Positions 11,896-45,445 of a stretch of DNA of 64,000 nt are shown in pieces. Position 1 is the stretch's first letter; each line of letters begins with the position of its first letter. The position numbers and the translations under genes are program-made. Below the pieces are notes generated by a model. It was given only the letters and a program-made list of their open reading frames with translations. It was not told the origin of the DNA and searched no databases. Source of the DNA: Lampris incognitus. Taxonomy: Eukaryota; Chordata; Actinopteri; Lampriformes; Lampridae. The DNA lies in NCBI RefSeq assembly GCF_029633865.1, contig NC_079212.1, forward strand, positions 84,736,172-84,800,171, read 5' to 3'.

Positions 11896-12900
11896 GAAAA
11901 ATTTTGTATGATGTTTGCGGATGACATTGTGATCTGTAGCGAGAGTAGGGGGCAGGTGGAGGAGAGCCTGGAGAGGTGGAGATGTGCACTGGAGAGAAGA
12001 GGAATGAAAGTCAGTAGGAGCAAGACAGAATACCTATGTGTAAATGAGAGGGAGGACAGTGGGATGGTGAGGATGCAAGGACTGGAGGTGACGAAGGCAT
12101 TTGAGTTTAAATACTTTGGGTCAACTGTCCCAAGTAATGGGGAGTGCAGGAGAGAGGTGAAGAAGAGAGTGCAGGCAGGGTGGAGTGGGTGGAGAAGAGT
12201 GTCAGGAGTGATGTGTGACAGAAGGGTACCAGCAAGAGTTAAAGGGAAGGTTTACAAGATGGTAGTGAGACCAGCTATGTTGTATGGTTTGGAGACAGCG
12301 GCACTGATGAAGACAGGAGGAGGAGCTGGAGGTGGCAGAGATGAAGATGATGAAGATTTTCATTGGGAGTGATGAAGAAGGACAGGATTAGGAACGAGTA
12401 TATTAGAGGGACAGCGCAGGTTGGACGGTTTGGAGACAAAGCAAGAGAGGCAAGATTGAGATGGCTTGGACGTGTGGAGGAGAGATGCTGGGTATATTGG
12501 GAGAAGGATGCTGAAGGGTTGATGCTAGATCCAACGGGATGTAGGCACGGAAGTAGACGTGATTGGTTGTTGGTTAGGGTTTAAACTTTTTGAATTTCCA
12601 TTGTTAGCATTGTGGTTCAAGGTTCCGCGCTGTCTATTGGCCGACGCAACAGCCAATCACGGCTACTTCCGTGCCTACACCCCGTTGGATCTAGCATCAA
12701 CCATGCTGAATATGGAGCTGCCAGGGAAGAGGAGAAGAGGAAGGCCAAAGAGGAGGTTTATGGATGTGGTGAGGGAGGACATGCAGGTGGCTGGTGTGAC
12801 AGAGGAAGATGCAGAGGACAGGAAGAGATGGAGACGGATGATCTGCTGTGGCGCCCCCTAACGGGAGCAGCCGGAAGTAGTGATGGTAGTAGTAGTAGTA
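11896..12900 (+). mobile_element. RTE-type LINE, 3' end of reverse transcriptase, interrupted by a MITE
   Basis: The frame at 11908 gives FADDIVICSESRGQVEESLE (RT motif with catalytic DD), then CDRRVPARVKGKVYK and MLYGLETAAL. A frameshift follows near 12330. The C-terminal part resumes after a 187-bp insertion (MELPGKRRRGRPKRRFMDVV). It ends GGGAGCAGCCGGAAGTAGTG plus (TAG)n. 5' truncated and non-functional. Same family as 22440-24012 and 55448-56460. Confidence 0.85.
12516..12702. mobile_element. 187-bp MITE inside the RTE copy, with 8-bp target duplication
   Basis: Ends GGTTGATGCTAGATCCAACG and its complement CGTTGGATCTAGCATCAACC; the inverted repeats extend about 55 bp with two or three mismatches. 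Flanks are ATGCTGAA at 12508-12515 and ATGCTGAA at 12703-12710. The 8-bp duplication suggests a hAT-type non-autonomous element. Confidence 0.9.
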
Positions 12901-13020
12901 GTTTAAATACATAAGAGGGTATGAATTTGAGAATGTCAGGAGATCCGTCTAAATTCTTTAGGCTATATTTCCCAAAGTCAGCAGAGTTCATTCTCATGGT
13001 AAGACCGCTGATTTTCCAAA

Positions 13021-13054
13021 GTTGAAGACATGAAGTGTATTTCATGTCTTCAAC
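13021..13054. other. Perfect 14-bp hairpin
   Basis: GTTGAAGACATGAA, six-base spacer GTGTAT, then TTCATGTCTTCAAC. Lies in unannotated DNA between SPRYD3 and the Tc1-like element. No T run follows on either strand. Function unknown. Confidence 0.85.
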
Positions 13055-13191
13055 TGTGAGGAAAAACAAGCCAGTACATCCATGTGGACAGAGCGTGACA
13101 CTCTGAACAGGCAAGTGGAAACCCAACGTCCAAGCCCACAGTGGGAATTCGACTTTAGTCTGTTGTTCCAGAAGTTGGGTATGAAAATGTG

Positions 13192-13270
13192 ACAGTAAGC
13201 TGCCAGGCGTACAGGCTCCACACCAAACACCAGTAAGCTGCCAGGCGTACAGGCTCCACACCAAACACCA
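13192..13270. repeat. Two-copy 39-bp direct repeat
   Basis: CAGTAAGCTGCCAGGCGTAC then AGGCTCCACACCAAACACC occurs twice back to back. Simple local duplication. Confidence 0.9.
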
Positions 13271-13437
13271 GCCCATGAATACCAACAAAGGTGCAGACGA
13301 GTTGAAGACTGATGTTTATTGCAACTATTCTTGTGCATCATGTCTGGTCCCAATCCAAGACATGTAAAGTACACGAGAGTACAGTAGGGTACTGGGACTC
13401 AGAGATCCGAACTGACAAGTTGACAGAAAAATGGTCC

Positions 13438-13536
13438 AAGCCAACATCACACCAGCTGATTTCACCAAACAGCGCCCTCTCCTGTCTGGTTGAAGTTGTG
13501 TCGCTCTGGGAAATCAGGTGGCGTGATGTTGGGTTG
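13438..13536. repeat. Inverted-repeat element about 100 bp
   Basis: The left arm has CCAACATCACACCAGCTGAT. The right arm, AAATCAGGTGGCGTGATGTTGG, is complementary with a few mismatches. A probable small MITE or the remains of one. Confidence 0.5.
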
Positions 13537-14165
13537 GGGTGAAGACCTGCGTACACATGGCTCGCCGTAGCGCCTGGTTGAATGTTGCTGCTTTACGGCA
13601 TCGCCACATAGTCTGGGGAGTCCAGCAGCTCTGACGGAGCCATGGTGAAGGAGTCCTGACAGGAGACCAGTGAGAGGTTCACCCAGTATCTACAACAGTG
13701 GTGTTCAACCCGGCTCTCAGGTTCCATGAGTACTGCTGGCTTGAAACTCCACCAGGAAGTTCATGACATTCATCTATGGTGGCAGCTCTGAAAGAATGTT
13801 TTCCTGGCTGGAATACCGGGATACCGGAATACCTTGAAGACCACTGATCTACAACACGCTTGCTTAGGGGTTTAATTTACTTTGTTAAAGCTGAAATACA
13901 GATAGCTATCGATAAAACACAAAGTTGTATTACTTTCAAGTTCACTTAATTTCTATTTCTCAGTAAAATGTAATTTCCTATTGCTGTAAATGGTCAGAAA
14001 TTACTCTCAATATTCCCTTTTAACTCTGACCAACATTTTAATTTAGTGTAGGAAAATATACATAGTGTTGATTTTTGGGCTAAATCCTTGTAACTGAGTA
14101 TCGTAGCGTAATATAACAAGTGCCACTTAAAATTGCTGCCATTCAGAAACATGACCTCTGATCAG

Positions 14166-15499
14166 ACACCGATGACGCAAACACGGATGAGCCAAACATT
14201 ATGACCACGCAATAACTCTGACCATCTCCACACAACAAGGGCACATGTCAAGGTCTAACAATCAGTTCTCGTATCAACGTGTTGGATGCAGGAGAAATGG
14301 GCAGGAGTAAAGACCTGACAGGAGTAAAGACCTGACAGGAGTAAAGATCTGGCAGGAGTAAAGACCTGACAGGAGTAAAGACCTGACAGGAGTAAAGACC
14401 TGGCAGGAGTAAAGACCTGACAGGAGTAAAGACCTGACAGGAGTAAAGACCTGACAGACTTTGATGAGGGCCAAATTGTGATGGCCAGACGACTGGGTCA
14501 GAGCATCTCTGAAACGGTGAGGCTTGTGGGGTGCTCCCGGGCAGCAGTGGTCCGAGGAGGGAGAAACCACAAACTGGAGACAGGGTGTTTGGCCCCCAAT
14601 GCTCACCGATGTGCAAGGGCAACGAAGGCCGACCTGTCCGGTCTAAACTGACAAAAGGTCCACTGCGGCCCAAGTCACAGAAAACTTTAGTGATGTTTAC
14701 GGGAGGAATGTGTCATAACACACAGTGTATCGTACCCTGCTGTGTATGGGACTGTGTAGCTGCAGACCGGTCAGAGTGCACATGATGACCCCTGTCCACC
14801 ATCGAAAGTGCCTATAATGGGCACGTGAGTGTCGGAACTGGACTTTGGAGCAGTAGAGGAAGGTTGCCTGGTCCAATGAGTCCCGTTTTCTTTTAGATCA
14901 TGTGGACAGCCACGTACGTGTGCACCGTTTGGCTGGGGAAGTGATGGCACCAGGTGCACTGTGGGGAGATGACAAGCTGGTGGAGGCAGTGTGATGCTCT
15001 GGGTAATGTTGTGCCGGGAAACCCTGGGTCTGGCCATTCATGTGGACATCAACTTGACACGTGCCACCTACCTAAACATCATTGCAGACCAGGTACACCC
15101 CCTCGTGGCAGTAGTATTCCCTGATGGCAGTGGCCTCGTTCAGCAGGATAATGCTCCCTGCCACACTGCACACATTGGTTTGAGGAGCATGATGGTCATG
15201 AGCATCATCATGAGCATCAGATGTTTAAGGTGTTGCCCTGGCCTCCAAATCCTCCAGATCTCAGTCCGATTGAGCATCTGCGGGATGTGCTGGACCAACA
15301 AGTCCGATCCACAGTGGTTCCACCTCGCAACTTACAGGACTTGGAGAATCTGTTGCTAACATCTTGGTACCAGATGCCACAGGACACCTTCAGGGGTCTT
15401 GTAGAGTCCATGCCTCAGTGGGTCAGTGCTGTTTTGGCGGCACATGGAGGACCAACAGCGTATTAGGAAGGTGGTCATAATGTTTTGGCTCATCGGTGT
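14166..15499 (+). mobile_element. Decayed Tc1-like transposon with internal 17-bp minisatellite
   Basis: The right end, GGTCATAATGTTTTGGCTCATCGGTGT, is complementary to the left end (ACACCGATGA then GCCAAACATTATGACCA), where a 15-bp insertion or duplication intervenes. Transposase remnants run left to right: [20 protein letters not shown] (helix-turn-helix), then GLVQQDNAPCHTAH (second catalytic Asp) and PPDLSPIEHLRDVL (Glu). Frameshifts and stops separate them. An array of about nine 17-bp units (GGAGTAAAGACCTGACA) at about 14300-14455 precedes the helix-turn-helix part. Non-functional. Confidence 0.85.
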
Positions 15500-15827
15500 A
15501 TGTGTACATTTTGGGAAAATAAGACCAGAGATACATCATTACTCTCTGTAAGCCCAATACACAATGCAATCATTTTTCATAAAAAGCCATAAAAGATATT
15601 TTTACAGTATGCAATTCCAAATAAAGGAAATTTAAAAAAAAGTAAAAACAGATTAAAGGCAATAATCACAAAATATGTACATCTAATATGCAATTCTGCT
15701 ACTTTCCATTGTTGCTAAAAAAAAACTCCCCAGGAAATCAGACTTTTCATTTGTAAACAGCACATGTTGCTTAATACAGCGCGGTATAGTGTTATGCTGC
15801 GAGGATAAGATGAGAGTTGGCTGAGAT
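15500..15827 (-). other. lima1: Probable LIMA1 3' untranslated region
   Basis: AT-rich DNA directly after the LIMA1 stop codon on the minus strand, reaching the Tc1-like element. No clear AATAAA was found on the minus strand. Confidence 0.4.
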
Positions 15828-37226
<21,399 letters not shown>

Positions 37227-37617
37227 TTTTGCCAACTGCTTTATTTTACCTGAAAAATAAACATAATACACAAAATATGTGTTACTAGACATGAGACGGT
37301 GCAGTATGTGTTATTAAACCTCTGATCAACTACAGTGTGTGTGTTACTGTACTTGTGATGACTGAGTGTGTGTTACGTACTATGTGTGTTGTTCAACCTC
37401 TGTTCACAGTGCGGTACTAGACCTGTGGGGACATAGTGTCTTATTAGCATTGTGATGCCACAGAATGTGTGTAAGTACACTTGTGATGATGTAGATTGTG
37501 TGTTACTAGACTTTTGATTACAAAGAGGGTGCGTTGTGTGTTAAGTGACTTGTGAAGACAGTGCTCTGACTATTGTCATTTCCTGGCCTTACGCCAATTC
37601 CGAAACCTCACAAATGT

Positions 37618-37660
37618 AAACCTCCTGCTGAGCAACATCAGAATGTCACACTGAACACAC
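37618..37660. repeat. 43-bp flanking direct repeat, left copy
   Basis: AAACCTCCTG then CTGAGCAACATCAGAATGTC and ACACTGAACACAC. It matches 39399-39441 except for two bases. Interpreted as the target-site duplication of the LINE between them. Confidence 0.85.
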
Positions 37661-39398
37661 TTCTTCTTTCTGTGGCAGTCCATCGAAACGATGATGACTG
37701 TGATGCTGTTTAAGCTCGGCAAGCACGCCTGTGGGCCATCAGGCCCACATTAGAGTGACAATATCGTCCACATTTGTCACAGACGAATGTTGTTTGAGTT
37801 TGTCTGTTATGTCTTGCATGGTGGGCCTTATCATAGGCTTCCTGTCTCTTTTGTTCAACAGCTGTTCTCGACTGCCTTACTGTGGAGCGCCATCTCTGTC
37901 TGTCCAGGACCACTGTCTCCCAGCTGGAGTCATCTATGCCGCAGATCTTCATGTGGCAGTTGAGTACATCTTTGAAGCGTAACCTTTGGCCTCCCTGCTT
38001 CCTTTTTCCTCTGGCACAGCTCCCATAGAAAACCGCTTTTGGTAGGCGGTTGTCTGGCATTCTTCTCACGTGGCCGGCCCATCTGAGCTGGGAGGCTGTT
38101 ATTAGGGCTTCAACACTGACAGTACCAGCACGTCTCAATACTTCCACATCGGGCACCTTGTCTTCCCATCTGATTCGCAGCAGCTTTTGCAGATGACGAA
38201 GCTATATGCTGGTGAGCTTCTTGATGTGCTTGCGATACAGGGTCTTGCATTCAGTGGAGTATAGTAAAGATGAGAGAACAGCTGTATTGTAGACCTTGAT
38301 CTTTGTTGTCAGCCTGATGTCATGGTGGGACTAAAGTCCTTTGTGGAGGGCACCAAAGGCTTTTGTGGCCGCTTAGATTCTTCCATCCACTTCTAAGTCA
38401 GAGGAATTTGTATCTGTCACAGCACTGCCCAGATAGGTAGAGCACTCAGTGGTCTTCAGAGTTGCTCCATTAACCAAAATACTGGGCTGACCTTCTTTGG
38501 GGCTTTTCTGAGGGGGAGGCTGGTACAGAAGCTCTGTTTTGGAGAAGTTGATCTTCAGTCCAAAGAGGGTAGCCACTGAAGAGAAGTGGTCTACTATTTC
38601 TTGCATTTCTCCAGGATCGCTGGCAACCAGAGCTGAGTCATCTGCATAGAGAAGCTCTTGAACACAGCGTTCTCTCGTTTTGGTAGATGCCTTGAGTCTC
38701 ACAAGATTGTAGAGGTTTCCATCTATTTGGGTCCTGATGTACAAGCCACCTCTCAAGTTAGCTGACATTGTTTCTAGGACTGCAGCAAGATATATCGTGA
38801 ATAGGGTCCGTGCAAGCACACATCCCTGCTTCACACCATGCTTGATGTTGAAAGCATCGCTGATGTTTCCTCCAATTGATACTTTCCCTGTCATATCATC
38901 GTGGAAAAGTGTGATGATGCTGATCAGTTTTTTTGGGGTAGCCATAAGTCTCTAGCACTTTCCACAGTGTCTCTCTATCAACAGTGTCAAACGCTTTTGA
39001 AAAGTCCACAAAAACAATGTAAAGTGGCTGGTGCCGTTCGGTCGCTTTCTCTTGGAGTTGTCTCAGGGTGAAGATCATGTCTGTGGTGGCTCTACCAGAT
39101 CTGAAACTACGTTGGCTTTCAGGCATCACTTCTTCTGAAAGGATCTTTATCCGGTTCAGTATGACCTTAGCCAGGACCTTTCCAGCACTCAACAGAAGTG
39201 AGATCCCACAGTGGTTTCCACAATCGCTTCGTTCACCCTTCTTGTAGATGGTCACAATCAAAGGATCTTTGAAGTCTTGAGGAAGGCATAGGTTCTGCCA
39301 GGAGGCATTAAAGAGCTTTATTAGTTCTGACTTAAGTATTGAGCCGCCATACTTCAGGATGCCTGATGGCATGCCATCTTGTCCTGGTGCCTATATGC
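37661..39398 (-). mobile_element. Non-LTR retrotransposon (LINE), RT to 3' end, flanked by 43-bp direct repeats
   Basis: Minus-strand frames give PLYIVFVDFSKAFDTVDRET (RT finger/palm Asp), HGVKQGCVLARTLFTIYLAA, CVQELLYADDSALVASDPGE (catalytic ADD), then ASQLRWAGHVRRMPDNRLPK. It finishes with a C-x2-C-x12-H-x3-C finger before the stop at 37710. The pieces are in different frames with stops, so it is dead. Clade uncertain (Jockey/I-like). It lies in LIMA1 intron 1 on the same strand as the gene. Confidence 0.85.
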
Positions 39399-39441
39399 AA
39401 ACCTCTTTCTGAGCAACATCAGAATGTCACACTGAACACAC
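39399..39441. repeat. 43-bp flanking direct repeat, right copy
   Basis: AAACCTCTTT then CTGAGCAACATCAGAATGTC and ACACTGAACACAC. The 5' (upstream on the minus strand) partner of the repeat at 37618-37660. Confidence 0.85.
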
Positions 39442-40051
39442 AGTGGCTGGGAAACAGCGATCCTGTTTTAGTGTGACCATCAGCTACAAACATCCTTTGT
39501 CCCAAAACATAACTGCTTTTGCCCACAACATGAGCTGGTCTCTAGAAGTACAGTAATTCAAAACAGAGGAGTTTAAAATGGAGGTCAAGAATTTTGAAGG
39601 CCAATTCCATGGATCCATTACTGGGAAGTAATTTAGGACACTCAAATGTAGCTGAAATCCAGCTCACAAGCAATTTTATCTCCAAGGAGATATCTATATT
39701 CCCTTTGATTTATACATCATAGAGTGGATTACCATAAAACCATAAAAGTATGACAACTTGAGACAGATTAAATATTGACATGCTCAGCCAACAGTAGTAA
39801 GCCTGGGCCAGTCATGCAGACATCAACCTCTTCAGTGTGTCTTCTGAGTAAGTTGCATTCATTAAAGCCAGTGACGATGACAGCGAAGATGAAAGTGAAG
39901 ATGACAGTTGGAATTTTGTGGCAGTTCAGTTCAACGGCGGCATGGTCTGTACATACAAAGCCAGACTGTCTGCTCTCTGACGTCACTGATCTGTCAGTCA
40001 ATTATCTGTTCCTTGTCCAGTAGTCCATCTCATAGAGGTCATCACACACAC

Positions 40052-40733
40052 TTGCTTGCTGGTTGTCCATCGTGCCCGATGATGACCATCTTCTTCTATT
40101 TGTGGGTCCTTTGAGGACTCAGATAGCAGAAGATACCTGCGCAGAGATGGTTTTTAAAGTGGCATGGGGGGTGCGCTTCTCCCAACGCCACATGACTTGA
40201 TTGTAGAGGAGATGGTTCCGATGGCAAGGGGGATCCCTAGACGACCGGCACCTCCACACAACTGCAGGGGGCTGCCGGAAATCCAGTTTTTCGGAAACCG
40301 CCTCGAAGCGTGCCGCCACAGCTTGCTTTTCTGTTGGGGTAAGCTCCCTTAGCCTTATGTCTTCCAGACTCACCCACAAGGCAGCGGGGCAGTGGTTGAT
40401 AGGTGCCAGGGCGTGTCCACCAGGGTGGGCCTGCACACCATATCTCTGGGGCCCACTGCTGCTCCGAGATCCCCTGCCAAGTTAGCCTGGGGCCGCAAGA
40501 CCCCAGTTACCATGTGTGGCCACGGGGAGGCCTGGCAGGAGTCTTGGTGAAGGAGAGGCTATGTACTGGCAAGGGAAGGCTTACACGCTAGGATGCTTCC
40601 CTATTCGCCACAAAGGCTAGCCAGCGGCAGCAAGCTAAGGGCAGGAAGACACAAGCGGGTTGGAAGAACACATGCACCTTCCCTCCAACTACACACTGCT
40701 GCACTAGACGCATCACAACACCCTGTGTGTACA

Positions 40734-40734
<1 letters not shown>
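40052..40734. repeat. 683-bp CA-bracketed repeat, copy 2
   Basis: Same length and orientation as 10274-10956. Left bracket CACACACAC at 40043-40051. The right bracket is a CA run from 40735 to about 40822. The conserved minus-strand frame lies at 40436-40119. Located in LIMA1 intron 1. Confidence 0.8.
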
Positions 40735-40815
<81 letters not shown>

Positions 40816-41094
40816 ACACACACGATAATTTCTAAAATACAGTTGTTTGTGAACAACTGCAAGCACATACACACACTCACATTCACTTGCTTTACACCCC
40901 CCCCCCTCTAAGTTCAAACTCACACGATCTTGGGCCTCTTAATTATTTTAATTATGAGATAATAACATAAGATTCATGCTGTTGTGCTGTTATTTTCTGA
41001 ATCTCAGCATATCGTCTTGACTAGAAGGAGATAAATTGCAAAGACCAACATTTACAAAGTGCTAGTAAGTGGCTGGAGTTAGAACAATATTGCC

Positions 41095-41109
41095 TCACAC
41101 ACACATACA

Positions 41110-41208
<99 letters not shown>

Positions 41209-41213
41209 ACACA
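41095..41213. repeat. (CA)n microsatellite
   Basis: About 55 CA units with a few ACATACAC interruptions at both edges. Confidence 0.97.
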
Positions 41214-41304
41214 TTTTTAACAAATGCTAGGACTGCCAAAGACTTTTGTCTGGAGAGGAACAACAGTCAGGAGAAAACTCAGGTCCTCGGGATGCATCAT
41301 CATG

Positions 41305-42815
41305 CCCTCCTTTCCTACATATTCCTTTACTACATATTGTTTTAGTGCATATTCCTTTACTGCATATTCCTTTAGTACATAGTCCTGTGCTACATATTCC
41401 TATACTACATATTCCTTTACTACATATTCCTATACTACATATTCCTTTGCTACAGATCCCTTTACTACATATTCCTTTACTACATATTCAATTACTAAAT
41501 ATTCATTTACTATATATTCCTTTACCACATATCCCTTTACTACATATCCCTTTACTACATATTCCTTTACTACATAATCCCTTTACTACATATCCCTTTA
41601 CTACATATTCCTTTACTACATATTCAATTACTACATATTCATTTACTACATATCCCTTTACTACATATTCCTTTACTACATATCCCTTTACTACATATCC
41701 ATTTACTACATATTCCTTTACTACATATTCATTTACTACATATTCCTTTACTACATATTCCTTTACTACATATCCCTTTACTACATATCCCTTTACTACA
41801 TATTCCTTTACTACATATTCAATTACTACATATCCATTTACTACATATCCCTTAACTACATATCCCTTTACTACATATTCCTTTACTACATATCCCTTTA
41901 CTACATATCCCTTTACTACATATTCATTTACTACATATTAAATTACTACATATCCCTTTACTACATATTCCTTTACTACATATCCCTTTACTACATATTC
42001 CTTTACTACATATTCAATTACTACATATTCCTTTCCTACATATTCCTTTAGTACATATTCCTTTTCTACATATTCCTTTAGTGCATATTCCTTTAGTACA
42101 TATTCCTTTCCTACATATTCCTTTACTACATATTGTTTTAGTGCATATTCCTTTACTACATATTCCTTTAGTGCACATTCCTTTACTGCATATTCCTTTA
42201 GTACATAGTCCTGTGCTACATATTCCTATACTACATATTCCTTTACTACATATTCCTATACTACATATTCCTTTGCTACATATTCCTTTACTGCATATTC
42301 CTTTAGTACATATTCCTTTACTAAATATTCCTTTAGTGCATATTCCTTTACTACGTATTCCTTTAGTGCATATTCCTTTAGTACGTAGTCCTTTACCACA
42401 TATTACTTTAGTACATATTCCTTTACCACATATTCCTTTAGTACATATTCCTTTACTATGTATTCCTTTAGTACATATTCCTTCCTTTACTACATATTCC
42501 TTTACTACATATTCCTTTACTACATATTCCTTTAGTAAATACTGCAAATTCCTTTACTACATATTCCTTTAGTTTATGTGCCTTTACTATGTATTCCTTT
42601 TGTACATATTCCTTCCTTTACTACAGATCCCTTTTGTACATATCCCTTTACTACATATTCCTTTAGTACATATCCCTTTACTACATGTTCCTTTAGTACA
42701 TATCCCTTTAATCTATATCCCTTTAGTACATATCCCTTTAGTACATATTCCTTTAGTACATATCCCTTTAATCTATATCCCTTTAGTACATATTCCTTTA
42801 GTACATATTCGTCAT
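41305..42815. repeat. 15-bp satellite array, about 1.5 kb
   Basis: About 100 copies of TTCCTTTACTACATA and variants (CCCTTTACTACATAT, TTCCTTTAGTACATA). Higher-order blocks repeat: the stretch near 41330-41470 recurs at 42120-42270. The 15-bp period keeps 231- and 177-codon frames open on both strands; they are artefacts. Located in LIMA1 intron 1. Confidence 0.95.
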
Positions 42816-44783
42816 GCTAGTTATTTCAAGGTTAATCTTCATTTCCGTGCTCTGTAGGACAATGCTATCTATACTGCTCACTCTGGGTATTATTCCAGTA
42901 TCACTCAGAGACAAACAAAATAATGGAGACCAGCGGTGTGAGGACTTTGGACTGAACTGAACTGAGTGTCAACAGAGGCCTGGTTCTGTTACACTGGAAG
43001 ACTTACAATGACTCACAAATACAGAAAATGCAAGAATGCATCCACCTGTCATCAACATTCTGTGGCAAATTCAAAGACTATCGTATGAGGGGTGCTGGTG
43101 TGGAGGCCCTCTGCTGACCGGTGTCTTGTTTTCACCCTGCACACTTTGCTTGTCTACATGCCGAATCACACAGGACTTTGGAGGGGGTGATAAGGGCCAG
43201 GTGTGCCTCATTGCCCAACTGGGCTGCTCCTCTCTCTCTGCCTCCACACCAATGTTTAATCTGCGGCCCAGCTTGCTGCACAGCATAACTGACTCAGAAG
43301 AAAAAACAAAACACTGATTTTGTGTGATTATAATTACATCACAGGAAGGTCTTTGAGCTTTATATGGGCTCCATAGTTATTCATTTTACTCTGGTCTCAC
43401 ATGTAGGTCATTCTTGACCCTCCGTGTAGTGATCTAAGGTATGTTGGAAACCAAATTGTACGCAAGAGAATGTAAAGAAAAATATTCAAAATCTACGTCT
43501 CATAGTAGTTGGCAAGAGTATGAGCACTTGACTGTCCAGTGCAAACTGACCAAATGACAAAACCCATCACTTCCTTAACTTCAATACACTACAATTCTCA
43601 CATATCCCATATGCATCAATAAGAATCTTCTTCTTCTCCTTTCGGCTTATTCCCTGTTTTTCAGGGGCCGTCACGTTTCCGTCGGTACCCTGTGAGGGCA
43701 CAGCACCAATGGCGGCCATTGTTAACCTGGGCCTTGACTGATCCAGTTTCCAAAACTCTTTCCAAATCCTCTTCCTATCCACATTAGCACATGTTCCCTC
43801 AGTTTGTTTTCCCTGGTTTTTATTGCTTTAACCTTTTCTTGTCTGAGGCAGATACAAAGTTTAATGGGGGGGGGGGTGCCAGTTGTGACCAATAATGTTC
43901 CAGGCAGGTGACATTAGAAGTGAATGTCAGTGAATCTACAGATAAATATGACCTTAAAAATAAGAATTTTTAAAAAATTGTAGTTGCGTTGACATTTTCA
44001 GTCACCGAATGTCACAAGATTGTGTGTCTCTCACGATGTTATCCTGAAGTTCAATTTTAAACTTCAGCAGAAGGCGGCCTGACCTTTAACCTTCACTTTC
44101 AGACAGCTCCTCCTGTCCACAGTAACACATATACCCACAACAATCGCCAATATGGCACATAACAAAGGCGCACAACAACGGGTTGAGGTGAGGTGTGTCT
44201 CCTTTATAAACCTAATAATGCCAGATATCAGGTGTATCTTGGACGTGCGCCAGACATGTCACTGCAGCAGAACTGCACTTCTTCTTCTCCTTCTTCTTCT
44301 TCTTCTTCTTCTGGACTTTGCCCTGGCCCGGTGATAAGCAGCCGGTGTTACACCAGTACTCAGTACACCAGCACAGGCGTGTCAGGGTGTGTGGAGGAAC
44401 GGGTTCACACTGAGCCCACATTAATAACTAGTCATCACCTGCTGTCTGCTTTTAGTCCACGGCCCCTCTTGGCCGCAGGTCCGGCGTGTCAGCGTGGTGG
44501 CGGGTTTAGACGGTGTCCTGGACTGAACCAGCAAAACGCTGCCGCACGTCTCTCTGGTCTCCCGAGGAGAGTTCTCGGCTCAAGCCTCGACTGCTGTGAG
44601 CGGAAAACACGTTCAAACTCCCCCCGCGGGAGGACAAAAGCGCAGATCTCAAACCCAGAACTTTCTGGGAGTGGGACGAAACAAGTTCACTACATCCACC
44701 AGTCCACCCTAACCCACTGTCGACCCGGTTTTGTAAAATAACGCCGGCGGTGTTTTACTTCTACATGGCTTGCTAAGTCTTAC
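42816..44783. other. 5' part of LIMA1 intron 1
   Basis: No coding match. A (TTC)n stretch lies at 44277-44312 and a G-run at 43866-43876. Confidence 0.45.
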
Positions 44784-44990
44784 CTGCGAGCCCTCGCGAC
44801 GACGCGGCGCTGCCGGACCCGACGACACCTGACACCTCAGCGCAGCCGCGCGGGCCGGGCGGAGGCGCGCGGAGGTGTAACGGCAGCGGCGGGGAGGGGA
44901 CATGTGACGTTCTGCACCAATGACCGAAGGTAGTGCGCTTGGCCTACCTGGCGTGTTCTGTGTAGGTGTGCGCCTCCCCCCTCGCCCCCC
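44784..44990 (-). promoter_or_regulatory. lima1: Probable LIMA1 CpG-rich promoter and noncoding first exon
   Basis: On the minus strand a strong donor (GCAG/GTAAGA) lies at 44783. Upstream is a short CpG-dense stretch (about 44790-44890, with runs such as GCGCGGAGGTG). This is the only CpG-rich patch 5' of the LIMA1 start codon before the next gene, and the orientation fits. No TATA box is evident. The transcription start is inferred only from composition and the donor. Confidence 0.5.
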
Positions 44991-45445
44991 TCCCCCCAGG
45001 CAGCAACTCTTCTTCGTCTTCTTTCTTCACCGCACTCATTTTCACATACAGAGGTACGAACGAAGACAAGAGAAGGCAAAAACAAAAGGATTTCATTTCA
45101 CCATGCCAGCTCAGGAACTCAAAAGTCTTAGCAGCTTTTTGTTTAGGAAATTAAATAAAATGGTTCTATATTCTTTTTAAAGCACGTGACACATTTTTGT
45201 TGCCACAAGACACGCAACGTGGTTATCCAATATTTCATCATCCATTATTTGGTAGAGATCAGATCTTGTTGGTTGTTTCGGAGAGAAGATTTTCCCGGGA
45301 ACGCCGGGTACCCCTGCTACTTCCTTAATGAAGTGCAGGAATGTGGCTTGGTTCCTGACCATTTCTTCTTGGGAATATGGAATTTTCCAAAAATAATAAC
45401 TAGTTGTATGATATACAGCATGTTATTTCCAATCTTGTCTTTTTT

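Noticed and set aside
14591-14785. Frames at 14248-14785 as genes
   Set aside because: They fall inside the decayed Tc1-like element and its 17-bp array.
41246-42857. Open frames of 231, 177 and 163 codons
   Set aside because: All lie within the 15-bp satellite and read the same short peptide over and over on both strands.
44193-44741. 182-codon frame upstream of the LIMA1 promoter
   Set aside because: Ser-rich because of a (TTC)n tract; no family resemblance and no splice support.
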